DNA from: a virus
Virus record (IMG/VR): IMGVR_UViG_3300021403_000001
Coordinates: 1 to 57,886 of that record
Reading direction: 5' to 3' (one strand)
Length of the DNA: 57,886 bases
Each line of letters opens with the position of its first letter. Position 1 is the stretch's first letter. A program made the position numbers and the translations under genes. This document shows, piece by piece, positions 7,121 to 14,309 of this stretch. Below the pieces are notes generated by a model. The model was not told the DNA's origin, did no database searches, and worked only from the letters and a program-made list of their open reading frames with translations.

Positions 7121-9148
7121 TCAGCGCATCAGGTGCTCGGCGTAACCGCCTTGCGGTACGGTGCCGGGATGCACCGGAGGCACGGCCTGCGGTCCCGGCG
7201 AGGTCGGCGGCAACTGCCCACCGTGCAGCCCCTTGGCGAAAGCGAGCGGCAATTGCAGTTGATCGGCCTGCGGCGTGACTTGCGGCGCGTTCTGCACGGG
7301 GCCAGTCGGGGCCTGCGGCTGCTGGATGTACGGCCGGTCCTGTTGGTCTTTCTGGAACTGCTGGACGCCCATCTGCTCGGCTTCTTGCGCGCTTACACCG
7401 GCCCGAGCGGCGTTGTAGGCCGCCTGCGTAATGCGCTGAATCGAGCCTGCGTTCTTCTCCGCAATCTCCGCGTCGATACGCTCCACATATTTGAGCTTGC
7501 CAGCCTGTTCGATCGGGTCCGGAGGCGTCTGAAGCATCTGCATGTACTTCTGTTTTTCACGATACGGGATCGGCAGAAGGTTCACGATCATCGCCGGTGG
7601 GAACTGCACGCCAGATTGCTGCGCGGCCATGATGATATCGAGCGTATCGGCCTGCATGTTGATGGCGTCGGGACCCTCATCAAGTATGATGTCCACGTTG
7701 ATGGCGCCGAGATAGTTCACAAGCTGCGGCCTGCCCCACTGATCAAGGTCAAGCCCGTTCAACTGGATGAATTGCGCCAACTGCTGGTCATCGGTCACGC
7801 GAATCCACCGCTCCGCGGTCCAGTAGCGCTGCGCGCAATTCCAAACAGCTTGGTAAATGCGAAGCTTCCAACCTCTTAACGCAAGTATGAACGGGCCAAG
7901 CTCTGCCGTGCCAGCTTGCTGCATCAGGTTGACGGCGCGGCCGGAAACATTCTTCGGCACTTGCTCCGACCCCGGCATCACTGGCGTTGCAGGTGCCGAT
8001 TGATCTATCTCGGCTTTTGCTTCCTGAAGGAAGGCCATTTGGCCAGCGAGGTCGCCAGTCTTGTCGTCCGGTTTGATATCAAGGCCGGGGTTTTTCTCGA
8101 TATAGCCGTCCGGCCGCGCCCATTGAGCGCGCGCCTTCTCCACATCGTCAACTGCGCCTTTGTCGGCGATCAGGCGGTTGCTGTTGGTTGTGAACAGGGC
8201 CTTAGAGCGGCGATGGTTGATCTCGTCCTGCGGCCCCTTCAGGTTACGGAAATAGCCGTAGCGGTCCCCGTCGTGATCGACCATGGCCGAAAACATGATG
8301 AAACGCGGAATCGTCTTGCCACGATCATCGAAGAACGGCGACACACCTTCATCAAGGATCACGTCCGCGATGTAGAAGCACCAATGCCACTGGTTACGGT
8401 GCTTGTACCAGTGCTCAACCAGGCGCACGCGGCGCTCGTTGGTCATGATCCAGCGATATTCGCGATCAGCGTAGGTCGTCAGTTCCGAGCCGGTATCGAC
8501 CAGCGAGCGGATGGTGTCTTCAAGGTCCGGAAATAGTTCGATGCAGGCTTCTTCATCAACCCATTTGGCCTGACCGAGATAGCGAGCGTCGTGGAAGTCC
8601 GGCCGATACGAGCGCGGATCATAGAAAAAGTCGTCCCCATAGACGATCTCGAGCTTTACGTCCGGATCGCCCTTATCGCCCTCACGGAGCTTGAACCCCA
8701 TTCCTGAAACGCCGTCGATGCAGGCATGACGGGCCACTTCCGAGCTCTCGGTCTTCCAATCATTGGAATCGAGAATGTAGCGGACAACTTGGGTGGCGAC
8801 TTCGGCGCCCTGATCATTCCTCGGATTGCGCGGAAAGGCCTTCGGGTCCTGCCGTAACCGCTCGGTGAGGCCAACCGTGGCGTTGATCTTCTTGGAAATA
8901 CGGTTGTAAGTGACCGGAAGCTGCCGGCGTGCGCGGAGAACGCGCAATTCTTCGGCGGACCATTGAGCATTATGGTAATATTGCCGAGCCTGTTGCTGCT
9001 CCGCAATCTCAGGCGTCTTCGACGTGAGATAGTCGAGATATTGCCGCTTCAGCCGCGTGACTGAAAGGTAATGGCCTTCCTCGCCATCATAGTTCGGCTG
9101 ATTTGGCGCGTTCTCAGCTTGGCTTTGCTGAATTTGAGGCTGCATCAC
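7121..9148 (-). CDS. Portal protein (P22 gp1-like)
   Basis: 675 residues, near the 725 of P22 portal. Family-like segments include the N-terminal helical YHNAQWSAEELRVLRARRQ, LPVTYNRISKKINATVG, an ARHACIDGVSGMGFKLREGD core, a WYKHRNQWHW wing strand, and a stem/crown part LKGPQDEINHRRSKALFTTN. The C-terminal 100 residues are Gln/Pro-rich and probably form the barrel or a disordered tail. It forms the dodecameric DNA gate. Its start overlaps the stop of the upstream short gene (ATGA). The gap of about 180 bases after it holds no gene I can support. Confidence 0.88.
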   Translation of the reverse strand: MMQPQIQQSQAENAPNQPNYDGEEGHYLSVTRLKRQYLDYLTSKTPEIAEQQQARQYYHNAQWSAEELRVLRARRQLPVTYNRISKKINATVGLTERLRQDPKAFPRNPRNDQGAEVATQVVRYILDSNDWKTESSEVARHACIDGVSGMGFKLREGDKGDPDVKLEIVYGDDFFYDPRSYRPDFHDARYLGQAKWVDEEACIELFPDLEDTIRSLVDTGSELTTYADREYRWIMTNERRVRLVEHWYKHRNQWHWCFYIADVILDEGVSPFFDDRGKTIPRFIMFSAMVDHDGDRYGYFRNLKGPQDEINHRRSKALFTTNSNRLIADKGAVDDVEKARAQWARPDGYIEKNPGLDIKPDDKTGDLAGQMAFLQEAKAEIDQSAPATPVMPGSEQVPKNVSGRAVNLMQQAGTAELGPFILALRGWKLRIYQAVWNCAQRYWTAERWIRVTDDQQLAQFIQLNGLDLDQWGRPQLVNYLGAINVDIILDEGPDAINMQADTLDIIMAAQQSGVQFPPAMIVNLLPIPYREKQKYMQMLQTPPDPIEQAGKLKYVERIDAEIAEKNAGSIQRITQAAYNAARAGVSAQEAEQMGVQQFQKDQQDRPYIQQPQAPTGPVQNAPQVTPQADQLQLPLAFAKGLHGGQLPPTSPGPQAVPPVHPGTVPQGGYAEHLMR

Positions 9149-9441
9149 TCAATGATCCGCCTAGTGGCAGTGGCTTGAGCATTTGACGCGCCTGAGGCCG
9201 AGCCGGTGTAAACGACTTGGCCAGTTCGGACATTGATGACTTGGACTTGGCCGCCCCCAATTGGGCGCATTTGATACGGCGACGACTGCGCGTATTGCTG
9301 GGGCGCTTCAGATGGAGCCTGCGCAACATCGGAGGGCGCTGGCGAAACATACTGAGCGGCAATCTGGCTGTACTGCTCAGGCGAAATCAGGCCCTGCTTG
9401 GCCATCTGTCCCGCCCGCGTTAGTACGTCCTCCGCAGCCAT
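9145..9441 (-). CDS. Small protein with SHOCT-like motif
   Basis: 98 residues. Residues 5-30 (LTRAGQMAKQGLISPEQYSQ) fit the helix-turn-helix-like pattern of the short SHOCT domain: L-x3-G-x-IS-x2-QY. The rest is Gln/Pro/Ser-rich with a short beta segment (GGGQVQVINVRTGQVVYTG). A closely similar motif occurs in the next gene upstream and in the protein at 18706-18966. It is coupled to the portal gene. SHOCT-type motifs are thought to mediate oligomerisation; the role here is unknown. Confidence 0.7.
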   Translation of the reverse strand: MAAEDVLTRAGQMAKQGLISPEQYSQIAAQYVSPAPSDVAQAPSEAPQQYAQSSPYQMRPIGGGQVQVINVRTGQVVYTGSASGASNAQATATRRIIE

Positions 9442-9444
9442 GCC

Positions 9445-9747
9445 TCAGCCCGTCTGCCCCGGCAGGATGTTGAGCGGAGCGCCTGCGGGATTGGTCGAGC
9501 CCATGTTGCCGCCCATGCCGCCAAGCTCAGCGCTCTGCGATCCGTATTTCTGCATCAGTTGATTGTACTGATCCGATGAAATCTGGCCTTGGCTCATCAA
9601 CTGCTTCGCCTTAGCGAGCAACGCGGATGCCGGATTCTGCTGCTGCTGCTGGCCCTGCGCGCCCTGAGCGGGTTGTTGCTGCTGGAAGACGTTGGGCGCG
9701 CCATAGTTCGTCGGCGACGGGACAGCCGTATAATCAGTTGTGCTCAT
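9445..9747 (-). CDS. Gln-rich small protein with SHOCT-like motif
   Basis: 100 residues. A Gln run around residues 23-38 is followed by AKAKQLMSQGQISSDQYNQL, a SHOCT-like motif paralogous to that of the gene downstream, and then a Gly/Met-rich tail. The start codon lies 12 bases past the end of the broken TnpB frame, and AAGGAG just upstream serves as its ribosome binding site, so TnpB and this gene are packed against each other with no room for a transposon right end. Confidence 0.7.
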   Translation of the reverse strand: MSTTDYTAVPSPTNYGAPNVFQQQQPAQGAQGQQQQQNPASALLAKAKQLMSQGQISSDQYNQLMQKYGSQSAELGGMGGNMGSTNPAGAPLNILPGQTG

Positions 9748-9758
9748 CCGGTTACTCC

Positions 9759-10827
9759 TTATGCAGCCTTCCGGCTTTCTTCAGCAAGACGCGGAGCACC
9801 CCGCGCGAGTTTGAGAATGTTTCGGGCCGCGTTTACGTCGCGGTCATGGCTCGCCACAATACGAACAATCCCAAACTCTTATTCCAAGACCTGCGATACC
9901 TTTCGGCCTCTCCGGTGGCAGGCCGCCACAGCAAGAGCAGGCTTGGGTCGTAAACCTCTCGTCCACCTCTAGGAACCTGCCCGCTTTGTAGCGCAGCATG
10001 TTTCGAAAGGCGGACCATCCAGCATCGAGAACGGATTTTGCTGCTCTCGTTTGCGCTAGATTTTTTGCATTCACATTCCCAACCGCGATGAACGCGTATT
10101 CGCGGGCAAGATGTGTAGAAAGTTTGTGGTGAAAATCTCTGCGCGCGTTGGCTATCTTGATGTAGATCGCTTTGGCGCGACGCTTATTGGAGGCCCGTTG
10201 CGCTGTCGCCAACTGATCGGCCCATTTGGCTAGATGGCGAGGGTTTTCAATAATCTGTCCAGTCGATAGGGCGGCTAGAGACTTTAAGCCCAAATCGATG
10301 CCTATCTCGCCGCGCGCAGGTTGCGATTGGTCGCCAGCTTCGGCAAAGAGAATGACGTACCATCGTCCAAGGGCGTCTTCGGTGAAAGCACCACCCTTTG
10401 CCGTAGTTGGAACGGGTCTTCCACCTACCCAGAAGTAAAGTTTCTTGCCAAGATAGACGATACTATTGCCCTCAATTCGTCGACTTTGACTCTGAAACGG
10501 TATCCAGCCGCGAGCACGCTTGCCGCCAAAGCTAGCCCTAAAACTCGGACATTTTCGGTTCTTGTCGCGCGACTGTACAAACTGTCTGCAAACCTCTTGC
10601 ACCGTCTGTTGGTGGATTCCGAGATCGGCGCCTACGCCCTTGCATTGTCGCGCGAAGTCAAATTTCGTCGGCCAAGGGCGCTTCGGTGCTCCGGCAAGAT
10701 ATCGATCTTGGATGTCTCGCTGTGCTGCAGAACACCAATTCCACACTTGGTTGACTGCATAGGCGTGTCGAGTCAGTGCCCGGCGCGCGTGCTTGTCCTT
10801 GATGCGATATTTGTAGGCCTTGAGCAC
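9759..10827 (-). pseudogene. tnpB: TnpB-family RNA-guided nuclease, frameshifted at the C-terminus
   Basis: From a GTG at 10827 (AAGAGGG upstream) the frame runs 327 residues to a TGA at 9844. It has the N-terminal LKAYKYRI start, RuvC-I GIDLGLK (Asp178), a VGNVNAKNL segment where many TnpBs have Glu (Gly250 here, as in a subfamily that may use a shifted Glu such as Glu290 in VDERFTT) and a zinc ribbon, Cys297-x2-Cys300 and Cys321-x2-Cys324. The RuvC-III block HDRDVNAARNIL follows in another frame, ending at a TAA at 9759, so an indel of two lost bases or one gained base has separated it. No tnpA or transposon ends are seen. It lies inside the virion operon. Confidence 0.85.
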
Positions 10828-10835
10828 ATGCCCTC

Positions 10836-11243
10836 TTATGCGGCGGCGTCTGCGCGTGTGCGGGCGATGAGTTCTCGCAGCTTCCGCTTGTTTTCGCCGT
10901 CGATGAAATAACCAAGCCCCCATTTGCAGGAGACCTTCACACCGTACTTGCGAAGTCTTACCCGAAGTTTGCAGATGAATACGTCGATGATCTTGGGGTC
11001 CGGCTCCTTGTCCCAAGTGTTCGGCATGCCGGAATAAATCGCGAGCAACGCTCCTTCTCGCGTGATGATCTCACGCTTCAACAGCATCGTGAGCAGCGCG
11101 CTCATATTGCGGGGAATGCCGAACTCTGGCGGCAAATCCACCTTCATGCCGAGCTCCCGCTCGAGCAATTCGATCCGGTCAAGCAACGGCTCGCAGCCTG
11201 CAGGCCATTCCCGATCATCAGGAACGATTGAGGGCGAGATCAT
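10836..11243 (-). CDS. OmpR/CtrA-type winged-helix regulator without receiver
   Basis: 135 residues. The C-terminal 80 residues follow the effector-domain pattern of response regulators: a REGALLAIYSGMP helix, a DVFICKLRVRLRKYG recognition helix and the wing KWGLGYFIDGENKR. The N-terminal part has a short leucine-rich helix rather than a phosphoacceptor domain. It overlaps the start of its upstream paralog (11240-11614) by four bases. Likely a phage-encoded DNA-binding regulator, perhaps of late transcription. Targets are unknown. Confidence 0.8.
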   Translation of the reverse strand: MISPSIVPDDREWPAGCEPLLDRIELLERELGMKVDLPPEFGIPRNMSALLTMLLKREIITREGALLAIYSGMPNTWDKEPDPKIIDVFICKLRVRLRKYGVKVSCKWGLGYFIDGENKRKLRELIARTRADAAA

Positions 11244-11614
11244 GCTTCGCCCCGTTCGGCGCGGACCAACTCAGCAACTTCGGCCTTCATCTCGGGCGTC
11301 ATGCGATAGCCGATGCCGTGCAGACAAATGAAATCCAGCCCATGCGGGCGAATCTTGTGCCTGATCTTGTTGATGTAAACGTGCAGTATCTTCTCGCCCG
11401 GCCTCACTTTCTTGTCCTGGTACATCGCCTCGAAAATCTCCTCCCGGCGCGCCAAGTCGCGAGCCAAGATGACGCCAAATATCGCCCGCTCTTGCCGCGA
11501 TAGCTTCAGACACGTCGGAATGTCCTGATTGAACCCCAGCACGGTCTCAAGCTGCGCCACGCGCTCTTTCAGCCGCTCGTTCTCTACCTGCAATTCGTGA
11601 TCTTGGAGGGTCAA
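11240..11614 (-). CDS. OmpR/CtrA-type winged-helix regulator with coiled-coil N-terminus
   Basis: 124 residues. Residues 3-25 form a leucine-heptad coiled coil (HELQVENERLKERVAQLE), suitable for dimerisation. A winged-helix effector domain follows: LSRQERAIFGVILARD, LHVYINKIRHKIRPHG as recognition helix, and a HGIGYRM wing. It is a diverged paralog of the next gene, and the pair may act as homo- or heterodimers. ATGA overlaps on both sides show coupled translation. Confidence 0.8.
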   Translation of the reverse strand: MTLQDHELQVENERLKERVAQLETVLGFNQDIPTCLKLSRQERAIFGVILARDLARREEIFEAMYQDKKVRPGEKILHVYINKIRHKIRPHGLDFICLHGIGYRMTPEMKAEVAELVRAERGEA

Positions 11615-11928
11615 TGCGGTGGCACCTGATAGTTTGCCGCCTTTGAATAGCGAGGCTCTTGCCCGCGGCTATGTGGCACCCACCGAATATAAATCAGATG
11701 GAACACGTTGATGACGCGCCAGCCGCGATTGCGATCAGCGGGAAGCCACAGCAAGCCGTGGCCGTGCTCGCCTCGGCAATAGGAGCATGAGCACGCGCGC
11801 GTGTGCCGCTCCACAAGAAGCCAACTCCCGCCGATCTGCGCCTCCAAGAGAGTCCGCGACGTTTTGTTTGGCCATCGGTCGCCAATGACGATGCGCCGAT
11901 ACCAGGGAGTGTTAGGTGTGAAGTTCAT
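11611..11928 (-). CDS. Hypothetical protein with Cys cluster
   Basis: 105 residues from the ATG that overlaps the stop of the gene upstream (ATGA). It begins MNFTPNTPWYRRIVIGDRW and has a Cys/His-rich middle (RACSCSYCRGEHGHG) that could bind a metal ion. The Trp-rich C-terminal half (VFHLIYIRWVPHS) has no recognised family. It lies just upstream of the two winged-helix regulators. Confidence 0.6.
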   Translation of the reverse strand: MNFTPNTPWYRRIVIGDRWPNKTSRTLLEAQIGGSWLLVERHTRACSCSYCRGEHGHGLLWLPADRNRGWRVINVFHLIYIRWVPHSRGQEPRYSKAANYQVPPH

Positions 11929-12203
11929 GTTGGCTCCTCCAGCAGATCGGTCCATCGCGACGGATAGACTTGAACCTCTGCCGTTCCTGGTAGGCCGGAG
12001 GCCCAATGATTTAGAGCCTCGGACCACCAGCCGACAATCCGGCCGTGCGCAACCTTTGCCTCCGGATTGCCTCCCGTTCCATCAGGCGAGTTCACCCATG
12101 GGCAGAACAGAATGAGGGGCTTGTCCTTTGGCGCAGTGTCCATCGCACGCCAATCAGGCGCGGGAGGCGGTACAACGGCAGGCAGGTTCGGTGTTTCTGT
12201 CAT
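11925..12203 (-). CDS. Small DUF551-like phage protein
   Basis: 92 residues with the pattern WRAMDTAPKDKPLILF near residue 18, followed by a GRIVGWWSEALNHW segment and a final YPSRWTDL. This W-x2-M/I-x-TAP-K-D opening is common to short phage and prophage proteins (DUF551-type) of unknown function. Both ends overlap their neighbours by four bases. Confidence 0.7.
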   Translation of the reverse strand: MTETPNLPAVVPPPAPDWRAMDTAPKDKPLILFCPWVNSPDGTGGNPEAKVAHGRIVGWWSEALNHWASGLPGTAEVQVYPSRWTDLLEEPT

Positions 12204-12322
12204 CTGAATGCGCTTTCAAAGCTGAGCACTGCGGGTCTCAGCGCCTCGGTCACCACAATGACCATTCCGAACGCGGCCAAGAGAGCCACAACAGCCATTA
12301 GGAATAGAACCCAGTCGCGCAT
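12200..12322 (-). CDS. Single-pass membrane microprotein (40 aa)
   Basis: 40 residues. Residues 4-24 are a continuous hydrophobic helix (WVLFLMAVVALLAAFGMVIV), followed by a short polar tail. The ATG overlaps the stop of the 55-residue gene (TGATG) and its stop overlaps the next start (ATGA), so it is held in a coupled chain. It probably inserts in the inner membrane; function unknown. Confidence 0.65.
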   Translation of the reverse strand: MRDWVLFLMAVVALLAAFGMVIVVTEALRPAVLSFESAFR

Positions 12323-12489
12323 CAGCAGTGTCCCGGATGCTTTGCTGGCTTGCGCGCTTCCTGCGAGGTGATTCCCAAGCCGTTCCTTTCGAATAGATCG
12401 ACAACGTACTTCATGCGCTCGGTTGCGGTTTTGCCGGGAACCTTGGCTTCTTCGGCCATCGCCATCAGGCGCGCGTAGGTTTCGCTCAC
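12322..12489 (-). CDS. Hypothetical small helical protein (55 aa)
   Basis: 55 residues from a GTG that overlaps the stop of the upstream gene (GTGA). Mainly helical: ARLMAMAEEAKVPG, then TERMKYVVDLFERNG. The C-terminus is His/Cys-ended. No family recognised. Its stop overlaps the start of the 40-residue membrane protein. Confidence 0.6.
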   Translation of the reverse strand: MSETYARLMAMAEEAKVPGKTATERMKYVVDLFERNGLGITSQEARKPAKHPGHC

Positions 12490-12725
12490 AGATACCGCTC
12501 CATTTTCTCTGCCATGGACTTACCGTGCACGTACTGCGTTGAAAGCCATTGCGCCTGCGCCACGGAGCGTTGCAGCCATAGCGCGTCGTCGGCGTCGGCT
12601 AGGCTTAATCCATCCTCTCGGAGCGCCATAACGGCTTTGAAGCCGTATTCATGGACCAGAGCGCGCCAGCCTTTCGGGAGGCGGTCTATCTGGGCCATGA
12701 GCGCTGCGGAGTTGGAGTCAGGCAT
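12486..12725 (-). CDS. Hypothetical protein
   Basis: 79 residues from the ATG at 12725, which lies inside the end of the upstream frame. The sequence RLPKGWRALVHEYGFKAV and DALWLQRSVAQAQWLS suggests a compact helical fold. No family recognised. The longer upstream extension of this frame is Arg/Ser-rich and duplicates the coding end of its neighbour, so it was not used. Confidence 0.6.
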   Translation of the reverse strand: MPDSNSAALMAQIDRLPKGWRALVHEYGFKAVMALREDGLSLADADDALWLQRSVAQAQWLSTQYVHGKSMAEKMERYL

Positions 12726-12912
12726 CGTCAGCCTTCTTTGAGGCCTGCGCAATTTCGATGTCAGACTTCGTGAGAATGTACTTGCCGAACTCCTCGGCGA
12801 CACTGATTGCCTCAGCGGGTGGCGCGCCAGCTTGGATTGCGAGTTCCAAGCACCGTATGCGGTGCGCCTGCCAGATGTGGGCCAGCTCTTGGGCTTCGTC
12901 CTTCTGCGTCAT
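12718..12912 (-). CDS. Hypothetical helical protein
   Basis: 64 residues, three predicted helices (DEAQELAHIWQAHRIRCLE, EAISVAEEFGKYILTK, IEIAQASKKADD). Small, charged and cytosolic. It overlaps both neighbours by a few bases in the accessory chain between terminase and portal. Function unknown. Confidence 0.6.
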   Translation of the reverse strand: MTQKDEAQELAHIWQAHRIRCLELAIQAGAPPAEAISVAEEFGKYILTKSDIEIAQASKKADDA

Positions 12913-13100
12913 GGCTTATCTGGCTTGGCCTGATGCTCAGTTTCTAGCTTCCGCTTGATGTACTTCATCGCTTCCTCGATTGAGGTGCTGGCGAAAGCTG
13001 GGGCGCCGCCGCTAAACGAATAATCATCGCTCGGCTGGCCAACTAGGAAACCTCCGTCTCGCATGCGGCTGATGCGAAGCGTTGTCATCTTTCCATCCAT
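12909..13100 (-). CDS. Hypothetical protein
   Basis: 63 residues from the ATG at 13100, with GGGAG seven bases upstream and a TGATG overlap with the 38-residue gene. An internal ATG four codons on is possible. A beta segment (TLRISRMRDGGFLVGQ) is followed by a helix ending in a Lys-rich tail (SIEEAMKYIKRKLE). Resembles short phage proteins with a C-terminal amphipathic helix; no named family. Confidence 0.6.
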   Translation of the reverse strand: MDGKMTTLRISRMRDGGFLVGQPSDDYSFSGGAPAFASTSIEEAMKYIKRKLETEHQAKPDKP

Positions 13101-13216
13101 CACGCGGCTCCCAGCGTTCGCGTCCAGTACCAAGCGCCCTTGAACGCGCCCCAACGGGAACGGCCGATCAGCCGGTACATCCGGAAGTAATTGCGGAAAC
13201 GGTGGACGCGCTTCAT
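13100..13216 (-). CDS. Arg/aromatic-rich microprotein (38 aa)
   Basis: 38 residues, opening MKRVHRFRNYFRMYRLIGRS and continuing with Trp/Tyr-rich residues. Strongly basic and aromatic, so it could bind nucleic acid or a membrane surface. Its stop overlaps the next start. The gap upstream (13217-13283) holds no gene I can support. Confidence 0.55.
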   Translation of the reverse strand: MKRVHRFRNYFRMYRLIGRSRWGAFKGAWYWTRTLGAA

Positions 13217-13283
13217 GCGCGAGAAATTACTTCACATTCTCAATAGTTCGAATGGCAACAGAGTAGAAACAGTGAGAGATTTT

Positions 13284-13574
13284 TTAGGAGGCGGAGGGTA
13301 GTGCCGCGCTAACCATTCTAGATTCTATCTCTACCCACTCGGCACACCATTGCTCGCTGTCGAACGATGGTTTGAGCAGGTTATCTCGAACATATTCATT
13401 CCAAGCAGTCTGACGAAATTCAATGATCATCTGTTGCCAGCCGAGCATCATTGGCCCAATGCCGTACGGTTCCTCCATCACCTTGACCGGCATCAGGTTC
13501 GCTGCCCGCACAATTGCTGGCGCGGCGACAAATGACACAAGGCCGGTGATCAGGGAGCGACGGGAAAGGCTCAT
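13284..13574 (-). CDS. Exported protein with Tat-like signal
   Basis: 96 residues. The N-terminus SLSRRSLITGLVSFVAAPAI has twin arginines followed by a hydrophobic core and an Ala-x-Ala-type site near VRAAN, which fits a Tat (or Sec) signal peptide. The mature part is short and Trp/Met-containing (GPMMLGWQQMIIEFRQ). A secreted phage product in the accessory region might alter the envelope; no family recognised. It is coupled by ATGA overlap to the gene upstream. Confidence 0.65.
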   Translation of the reverse strand: MSLSRRSLITGLVSFVAAPAIVRAANLMPVKVMEEPYGIGPMMLGWQQMIIEFRQTAWNEYVRDNLLKPSFDSEQWCAEWVEIESRMVSAALPSAS

Positions 13575-13942
13575 TTGAGCGCCTGTTCGTACTTTAACCG
13601 CGGATCATCGCGGTACTTCTCCAAGTCATCAAGGTGCCAGTTCCGCCAATCCCGGAAGGTGAGCTTGCCGTTCACGCGATCCGCATAGGCCGGCCCTTCA
13701 AAGTTACAATCGTCAGGCATTAGGTCGCTGGTCGCGCCGCGCGGCTCTGCGCCAGCCGTCTCATCCAGCAGCCGTCCTATTTCCTCAACGCTTTCCTTAA
13801 CGCCGTGGTTTTCACCGTCAACCCGAACAATCGTGTTGCCGCCCATGTAGCGGGTCAGGTCCGGGCTCACGATGGAAACACTATCGGCCGCGACTATGAT
13901 CTTGTGGCCTTCGGGACGGGTAAGATGGATCAGGCGGGTCAT
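13571..13942 (-). CDS. Hypothetical protein
   Basis: 123 residues. The first 60 look like a small beta domain (MTRLIHLTRPEGHKIIVAAD, then NTIVRVDGENHGVKESVEEI), reminiscent of short phage proteins that begin with a T-R-x-x-G-x-x-x-x-V strand pattern. The second half is acidic with NGKLTFRDWRNWHLDDLEKY. No family recognised. Confidence 0.65.
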   Translation of the reverse strand: MTRLIHLTRPEGHKIIVAADSVSIVSPDLTRYMGGNTIVRVDGENHGVKESVEEIGRLLDETAGAEPRGATSDLMPDDCNFEGPAYADRVNGKLTFRDWRNWHLDDLEKYRDDPRLKYEQALK

Positions 13943-14199
13943 TTGAGAGCTGCGTCGATGAATGCTTCGTGCGTCTGTTTAACCGCGTCACGGTGAAGAG
14001 CATCGTTCCGACAGGCAAGACTCAGGACAATCGCGGTAAAATACTCGTTGCCGGGGTCGCGCATGGCTACGATGGCGGCGCGGGCCTCGTCCAGTTCATC
14101 CTGCGTGATGTTGCTCGGATCAAAAACCGAAGTGCGCCGCGTTCGCTCAAACTTCTGGCGGCGGATCGCCACGGCCACACGCTCAACCATCTCGCTCAT
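13939..14199 (-). CDS. Small helical protein of a common phage type
   Basis: 86 residues from the ATG at 14199, chosen because the segment MSEMVERVAVAIRR matches the opening of a widespread phage/prophage protein type: M-V-E-R-V-A-x-A-I-x-R, later D-E-L-D-E-A-R-A-A-I-x-A-M-R. That group has no assigned role. The upstream extension has no such signature. The 110 bases between this start and the terminase stop hold nothing recognisable. Confidence 0.65.
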   Translation of the reverse strand: MSEMVERVAVAIRRQKFERTRRTSVFDPSNITQDELDEARAAIVAMRDPGNEYFTAIVLSLACRNDALHRDAVKQTHEAFIDAALK

Positions 14200-14309
14200 A
14201 GGGTAACTCCGGTTACTTTGTGGCATCCGCCAGCTGTGCTCCGCGTGTCTACTTTCCACGCCGCTGCGCTTCCGATCATTCTACCCGCAATGGACAACTC
14301 GCCAAAACA

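Noticed and set aside
9759-10827. Classifying the TnpB as a nuclease-dead repressor from Gly250 alone
   Set aside because: A TnpB subfamily with Gly at this point may use a shifted glutamate (Glu290 here), so the residue by itself does not prove loss of nuclease activity; the frameshift is the stronger evidence.
10836-11016. A longer TnpB starting at 11016
   Set aside because: The added 60 residues are Arg/His-rich and mirror the end of the winged-helix gene in another frame; the GTG at 10827 has a ribosome binding site and begins with the family's usual LKAYKYRI.
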